Below are positions 57,330 through 64,000 of a stretch of 64,000 nt of DNA, piece after piece; position 1 is the stretch's first letter, and each line of letters starts with the position of its first letter. A program made the translations under genes and the position numbers. Source of the stretch: Alnus glutinosa (taxonomy: Eukaryota > Streptophyta > Magnoliopsida > Fagales > Betulaceae); the NCBI RefSeq assembly GCF_958979055.1, contig NC_084894.1, positions 23,901,616 through 23,965,615 on the forward strand. The letters run 5' to 3'. The notes below the pieces were generated by a model. The model saw only the letters and a list, made by a program, of their open reading frames with translations. It ran no database searches and was not told the origin of the DNA.

Positions 57330-57480
57330 ATGAGATATTAATTAATTTGTTTTGTTTGTGATTAAATATATAGATGGCCGGGGGTTGTCGCCACGAATCA
57401 GGCAAAGTAAAGTTCCGCTGATTCGAGAGGGAAAAAATGAAAAAAAAAAAGAGAAGAGAGACCTTTTACTTAATTAGCTC
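57330..57480 (-). other. Orphan RLP proximal 5' flank
   Basis: Shares with 52,236-52,330 the words TTAATTTGTTTTG, AAATATATAG, GCCGGGGGTTG and AAAGTTC in the same order and spacing, followed by the GAGAGACC / CTCCTGTCA words of the cluster promoters. No LRR coding lies on its left, where an RLP start would be expected. The W-box is lost. Confidence 0.55.
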
Positions 57481-57748
57481 CTGTCATAAATTTTGGAAGA
57501 AGAAGAAAAGTCAGGAAATTAATGTGACATAATTAATAATTGCCTCAAACGCCAACCACCATATATCAAATTAAATCAATTGGTACGTACGTAGCCTTTA
57601 TTTATTGCCACTGCTATATTTATTGCCCAACTTCTTTTTTTTGTCTGATTAAATGGACACATGAGTTTAATATTTCAGAAAATAAATAAATGTTGATGTA
57701 TATGTGTGAACAGACAATGAGCTGTCGTTCATAATCTTTTAAGATAAC

Positions 57749-57882
57749 AATTTTTTTTTTTTTTTTTTTTTTTTAAAGGTAGTTCAATTAGTTGAGGATT
57801 ACATCTTATGAATTGAAAGTTACTAGTTCAAATCTTTTTACTCTTTTTTGGCATGGACATGTAAAAAAGAACAAGAAAAAAA
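57749..57882 (+). mobile_element. SINE-like retroposon, second copy
   Basis: The same site as 2068-2195. It has a better B-box-like word (AGTTCAAATC), an A-rich tail, and AAGATAAC / GGATAAC at the borders. A T-run of about 25 bases precedes it. Confidence 0.45.
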
Positions 57883-58930
57883 AAGGATAACTACTTACGA
57901 GTGAAGCAAAATTAAGTTCAAATCTTCTCACTCTTCACATTTATTATACCACACTAAAAAAAGTTCTACTTCTCAAATTTTTATCTCTAAAAGTAATTCT
58001 CAAATGATTTGTCATTATTTTATGGGATGATGATACATTTTTCAAAATAATAAATCATATGAAATTGTGATGCATCATTTAAGATCTAAATTTAAAAAAT
58101 AAATAAATAAATTAAATGTATAGCACTTCTCTTAAACATTCTTATTAACTTTCTCTAGGAAGATTCTTATTTGAATCACAAGCGGGGAGTTGACGTAGAA
58201 AAGCAAAATTCCTCCCGGTTCTGGCACGGCAACTTTATTCACTCGTTATTGTCACTATTGACGCCTAATTTGATTTTGTGAAATCTGTGTAAGGATTAAT
58301 TAATAACTTCATGTACAGACAATTTACATGAAAAAATTTATTTCTCAGACTATACTCTTTGGATTTATTCTGAGTCAGTCAAGAGTGGGTACTCAAAAAG
58401 TACTCCTTTCTCTATTTCTCAACATCAATAAAGTATTACGACTCAGGCTTTCTATGATAAAATTTATATCTCATAGTCTATCGTCTTTGGATTTACTCTC
58501 AGTCAGTCAAGGGTGGGTACTTAAAAAATCCTTTCTCTATTTAATTTCTCTATAAATAAATGTTGATGTATATGTGTGAACAGACAACGAGCGGTCGTTC
58601 ATAATCTTTTAAGTCATTTAAGATAACGACTTACGAGTTAAGGCAAAATTAAGTTCAAATCTTCTCTCACTCCTCACATTTATTATACGACACTGTATAT
58701 CATTAGACATTAACGTTTTGAAACAGTGGATTATGATAGCAGGCGGAAGATGAAGGAAGATTTATTGAAAATAACATTTTTTTTAAAAAAAAATTTAATT
58801 TTCTTTTATCTTTTAGTTCATTGAAGGGACATTGCATCTATACGCCTTATCAAAGTTTTTGTCTAGTGTCAAGCCAATGCAATAACGGGAGCGGAATTAG
58901 CATTTAGAATTTAGGGTAAAATTAGAAAAA

Positions 58931-59461
58931 GGGAAAAGTACACATAATTTCCTCAAACTACCACTCAATTGTCAATGTACCCTCTAAACTACCAATTGTG
59001 TTAATGTCCCCCCCTAAACTACCAAAAAATGTCAATGTCCCCCCTAAGACCAACAAAAAGACAAAAATGACCCTAATTTTTTTTGAATAAGACAAAAATG
59101 CCCTCTTAAATTCAAAATATTAAAACTAAAACTAAAAAACTTACAATAAAAAACTAAAAATAAATAAATAAAAAACGAAAAAAAAAATAATAAAAAAAGA
59201 ACAAATTTTTTACTCTTTAAAAAAAAGCAAACAAAAAATAACAGAAATTTATTATTTTTTTTTTAAAAAAAATAAAACAAATGAAAAAAAGAAAAAGAAA
59301 AACCAGTTTTTATTAAATTAAAAAACAAAAAAGATCTATTTTTTTTTAAGAAAAAAAAAAACGAAAAAACAAAAAAATAACTGAAATTTTTAAAATTAAA
59401 AAAAAAAAAAAAACAAATGAAAAAAAAACAGTTTTTATTAAATTAAAAAAACGAAAAAGAA

Positions 59462-59492
<31 letters not shown>

Positions 59493-59781
59493 CAAAAAAA
59501 AAACTGAAAATTATTTTTTTTTAAAAAAAATAAAAAAATAAATAACAGTTTTAATTTTTTTTTTTATTATTTTTTTGGAATAAAATTTTGTTATTTTCTA
59601 TTTTTTTAATCTATTTTTTTTAGTTTTTATTTTATTTTAATAATTTTATGAAGGACATTTTTGTCATTAGGGGGACATTGACATTTTTTGGTAGTTTAAG
59701 GGAAACATTGACACAATTGGTAGTTTGGGGGGTACATTGACAATGAGGTGGTAGTTTGAGGGGGTTATATGTACTTTTCTC
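58931..59781. mobile_element. Foldback element, family F2, A/T-rich core
   Basis: Arms of about 170-190 bp, beginning GGGAAAAGTACA and ending in the complement, pair over most of their length. Flanking 9-mers TTAGAAAAA / TTAAAAAAA are imperfect. Block 2 near 38,880 shows the unfilled site. The interior is almost pure A/T runs. Same family as 22,442-23,254. Confidence 0.7.
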
Positions 59782-60950
59782 TTAAAAAAAATAAAAATAA
59801 AAATTAAGGGGTAAAATTTTAATTTTAACAAGATAATAAAAGGGTATTTTTAAAAATAATTTGGAAAACACATGTTGGCTTGGGAGGGCTTCGCCATGTA
59901 GCTCCGCCTCGGCAATACAATGCTTGTAACAATAATGCAAAAAGGAAGATTTATGTCTTTTTGGTGTTATTCTAAAATTAATACGATACTTAAAATCACA
60001 ATTGAATTTGTGATAAACCACTATTAAATTTTAATATAATAGTAATTTTAAAAGGCACATCAATTTTGAGAAGATACAAGGGTGACATGAGTCTTCCTTC
60101 TAGTATTACCCTGCTTGTAAACATCGAAATAAATGAGTAATGCTAGAAGGAAGACCCATGTCTTCCTTATGTACTCTGAAAATTGATGTGATTTTTAAAA
60201 TCACCATTGAATATATGTTTTTCTTGAGAGAAAAATGTACTTGTAACTAGTCCATGTATTTACTTAAAAAAAAAAAAAATTATTTAATCGTTTCATGCTC
60301 TATAACAAAAACTGTATTAGAATTTTAATTAAATAATTAAATTTATTATTTTTTTAAATAAAAATTTTGAAATAATTGATTATTTAACATGATATGTGAG
60401 CATTAACCTCACATTTCAAATAAATGTTTTGCATTTTGAGCTTCACTTATACTCAAAAATTTCACTTTACATTTCAGTTAAATATTTTACGTATTAGACC
60501 TCACCGAAAAAGAGTTTAAGCCAACACTTAAAAAAAATATATTAAAATATTAATTAAATAATTAAATCGACTCGTTCGTGTGTACTTAAATTTTAGAATA
60601 ATGAGTATTCCTAATGCCAACATTAAATAAATAAATAAATAAAAAGGTAGAAAGAAGCCAGAAGACAGTTAAGAGCATCTTCTAGTTTTTCTCAATTTTG
60701 AGTTTATGGGTGTTCTCTCATTTGGTAGATGCTAATTGTGTACTTGTTCTTGGTCAGGGGTTGGAGACAGAGCAAAGCCCACTCATTTGTGTCTCTGTCT
60801 TGCCTTAATTTCTGTTCAGGTGCACGCGCGAAGCAAAGTCTATGATTGCAACTCCCATGAGATGCGCCTGATTCCATTTTCTCTCCCTTCTTGCCATATC
60901 CCTTGCTAAGGTCAGAGTACCTTAAACACAAGTGTTCATGCCATTGCTCT

Positions 60951-60985
60951 CAGGGACGGAGCCAGCCATTGGTATGGGGAGGGGC

Positions 60986-61025
<40 letters not shown>

Positions 61026-61460
61026 CATTATATTAAAATAGGGAAATCAAATTATAAATGAAAAATATATTATATTTGAATATTATATTTTTATAATAAT
61101 GGAAAAAAAATCCGGAATATCCCTCAAAGCATAAAGAATAACGTGTCAATGCAGGGATTCCTACTATAAGTTCTATCTTCCACAATCTCTCTCTCTCACT
61201 CTCTGGTGTTTTTCCTGCATATGGGGTTTCATGGAGGCCCTCATTTTGATCACTCCAACCGCCCCTACTTTCTTCTTGATGTTTCTCTCGCTATATTTCT
61301 TTGCTTTCTATTTTGTTTTTTGCAACTGGAATCTAAAGCATAGACTAGAAGCTTCAAGCTGCCCCTACCCAAAAAATAAAAAAAAAATAAAAAAATAAAA
61401 ATCAAAGGAGTTGGGGGGGGGGGGGCATGGCCCCTACTGGCCACCCCAGCTCCGTCACTG
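60951..61460. mobile_element. 510-bp hAT-like non-autonomous element
   Basis: Starts CAGGGACGGAGC and ends GCTCCGTCACTG, with a perfect 8-bp duplication ATTGCTCT (60,943-60,950 and 61,461-61,468). CAGGG/CAGTG-type ends with an 8-bp TSD are diagnostic of hAT. A T-run (60,990-61,023) and a G-run (61,414-61,425) lie inside. No transposase. Confidence 0.85.
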
Positions 61461-62679
61461 ATTGCTCTCTCTCTCTCTCTCTCTAAATAGGCACATATGT
61501 ATTACGTCCCTCTTTCTCTCTCCATTCTATTGTTCTCATCCTCAAACATTATACTCACTTAATTACTAAAATATCGTCGGTCCCCACGGGACCAATGAAT
61601 TCCAAAGACTACTTTCTCTCTATTTTGCGAAAGCTTTATTGTGGGTTCGGCTCTCATAAAATTTGCTTTAACACAATTCATCTAAAATTAAGATAGTTTA
61701 GCAGATTGGGAAATCTGTTTGTTAAAATTCTTGTTTTCTGTTTTTTGATTTCTCGTCTAAAAAAAAGAAAAAAAAGTTAACAAACAACTCCAATACAAAT
61801 TACTCTTAAAAGTACAAAAACTGTTCTTACAATTCTATCATATTAGAACAATTTTTCAACCAAAATATATATATATATATAAACATTAACGAACATTATT
61901 TTAAAGTTTCTAGTCAATTTTAAGCTATAGTTTGTTAATAAAGCCTAGCTCCAGTACCAACATTTTGAGAGCATTATCACCTCTCTTCTCCCCTCAAACT
62001 AGGCTCCCTGAGCTCCTTGTCCTGTATTTCATTTTGAGGATAAATACAAAATTAGTCCACGACAAGAAAACGCGTTTGCCTCAATGACTCAATTTACATG
62101 GAATACACACCATATGTGCTCAGTGCTTTCTTTGTCTCGTTTTCTGCCAAAGATCATCAAAGTGTTCAAAAGTCAAAACCAAAGGAAAGGATCCCATGTC
62201 AATACTCTATGTTAATATTATAATTTTTTTTAATAAAAAATATATATATACTCCTCTCAAACAATTTGTGTTAATGTATATCCAAAGAGATATGTTATTT
62301 GCACAAATTTTACACAACAAAGGCATAAATTTTTTCTAAAAAATAAAAAATGAAAAATGCTGTACACATCAGTATTGTTGTGCAGCTAACATATCTTATA
62401 TCCAAATTGCGTCAATATCTTCCCAAACTAATAAAAATAATCGAGAAATGATTAAAACACTCACACTACACAATAATGGCACAACATCAAGGCACAATGG
62501 AGTGGGGTTCATTATTGAAAAATGGTGACCCACGCAGTGGATCTTCACCATTTTTTCTTTTTTCAAATTTATAAGAGTATTTTTGTGCTTTTAAAAAATT
62601 GTTAAGGTCAATTTTGTCTTTTTCGGGACAAAATGGGTACATTGACAATTTTTCTTTTGTAGTTTAATGCTCTATTTGT

Positions 62680-63330
62680 TTTAGCGTAAAATGTTTTCTA
62701 GAAAATATTTTCGACATTTTTCGGTATTTGGTGGAAGCGAAAATAAAGGTCAACAGAAATCATTTTCAGTTTGACCGTAAAAGCCTCTTTAATTTTTGGA
62801 AAAAGATTTACGGTTTTTAAACTCTTCATTTTTGCACGTACGTTTATGAGAATCCGTCACCGCTGGACATTAGAATTTATTGGTAGCCTGGCTCTATCAC
62901 CAAAAATCCCTGAATTTTGATATCCGAATGAAATCTGGTATGCCGGAACCAAATTCTGGCCTGTTTGGCCAGACTCTGGAAATTTCTACCGAAATCTGAC
63001 CAATGCAGCCGGAATCCGACCAGATTGGCCAGAATCTAGAAATTTCTGCCATATTCCGACCAAAGTAGGTCAAATTCCGACGAAACAGGCTATAATCTTG
63101 CCAAGCTGGCCAGATTCTGGCCGTACTGGTCAAATTTTGGCCAATTTGGCCCGAATGTGGTTTGTCGGAATCCGGCGACGGCTGCCGGACGTCGCCCGAT
63201 TCCGTTTTACGCAGTTGGTGATTTTTTCGTACAAACCAAAAGCCGAAAAATATTTTCAGGAAAATCATTTTTTTTTTATCTGAAAAATGATTTTGTTAAA
63301 AATATTTTATGACGGAAAACATTTTACGTC
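62680..63330. mobile_element. TIR element with subrepeats, copy in block 3
   Basis: Counterpart of 10,446-10,990, longer because the TGGCCAGAATCTGG-type array has more units (about 62,945-63,150). Inverted ends match. Confidence 0.5.
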
Positions 63331-63790
63331 AAAACAAACAGAGTATAAGTGGACATTAATGCAATCAATAGTTTTGGGATGGGGCATTAAAAATTGAGTA
63401 GTAGTTTGAGAAAGTATATGTATTTGGGATAATTGTACTGCTGGTCCCTGGGATTGGATAATTGCCTAAATGTGGTTTGTCAGAATCCGGCGACGGCTGC
63501 CGGACGTCGCCGGATTCCGTTTTACGCAGTTAGTGATTTTTTCGTACGAACCAAAAGCCGAAAAATATTTTCAGGAAAATCATTTTTTTTTTTAATTTGA
63601 AAAATGATTTTGTTGAAAATATTTTACGACAGAAAACATTTTACATCAAAACAAACGGAGCATAAGTGGACATTGATGCAATCAATAGTTTTGGAATGGG
63701 GCATTAACAATTGAGTAGTAGTTTGAGAAAGTATATGTATTTTGGATAATTGCACCACTGTCCCTGGAGTTGGCCTAAATTACAAATCAC
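63155..63790 (+). repeat. 325-bp tandem duplication
   Basis: The sequence starting at 63,155 (ATGTGGTTTGTCGG) restarts at 63,480 with few changes. It covers the right end of the TIR element and its flank. Block 1 has only one copy. Confidence 0.8.
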
Positions 63791-64000
63791 CCCATGTGGT
63801 ACTATAATTACAAATCACTCTCTGAACCGGTTTTTCGTCCACCAAGTAAACAAAATCCATTAGTAGATTACAATACAAATGATATTTAGAGGTTATTTCA
63901 CTATTTATATGACATGACAAACTAACAAATTTTGTTAACTCGGTGGATGAAAAACGAGTTTAGGGAGTAATTCGTAATTATAGTTTCAAGAATTCTCCAT

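Larger units (their letters stand above)
58554..64000. repeat. Segmental duplication, copy 3, cut by window edge
   Basis: Collinear with 5814-11,340. Specific features are the foldback at 58,931, the hAT-like element at 60,951, a deletion near 62,055 and a 325-bp tandem duplication at the right. By analogy it should lead to an RLP 3' flank a few kb beyond the edge. Confidence 0.8.

Overview
This window looks like nuclear DNA of a flowering plant, probably a woody rosid; a Fagales-like tree is only an impression. It is AT-rich and crowded with MITEs, foldback elements, LINE pieces and LTRs. The only genes are a minus-strand cluster of leucine-rich-repeat receptor-like proteins (RLPs) of the Ve1 / Cf-9 type. 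These are kinase-less, single-membrane-pass pattern-recognition receptors. No tRNA, rRNA, CRISPR, bacterial or viral gene was recognised.

Layout. RLP-1 (12.95-20.29 kb) is a pseudogene split by a 4.2-kb LTR. RLP-2 (24.5-29.5 kb) is a pseudogene with a large internal deletion, several frameshifts, and a LINE that itself carries an LTR. RLP-3 (34.8-37.5 kb) is the only intact gene, one exon of 905 codons. RLP-4 (45.25-52.2 kb) is a pseudogene split by an LTR that carries a LINE fragment. At 57.33-57.48 kb a stretch resembling the RLP-4 5' flank stands alone, without a coding region.

Between the genes, one intergenic block occurs three times (about 1.9-12.8, 37.9-43.9 and 57.5-64.0 kb). A second block occurs twice (about 20.3-24.5 and 29.5-34.8 kb). 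The cluster therefore grew by tandem segmental duplication. Each copy then gained its own insertions, and the sister copies preserve the empty sites, so many element ends and target-site duplications (TSDs) can be read to the base: 9 bp for Mutator-like, 8 bp for hAT-like, 3 bp for Harbinger-like and 5 bp for LTR elements. Block three runs off the right edge, which predicts a further RLP beyond the window.

Functionally, RLP-3 would be the only protein made here: a plasma-membrane receptor with an extracellular LRR domain, an island domain, a GxxxG-rich membrane helix and a 41-residue cytoplasmic tail, expected to need a SOBIR1/BAK1-type partner kinase. I see no wholly new biological system. 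The points most worth following are the unusual LRR architecture of the surviving receptor, the defence-type promoter motifs kept by the dead copies but altered in the live one, LTRs that could drive truncated receptor stubs, and long GC-cored hairpin elements.
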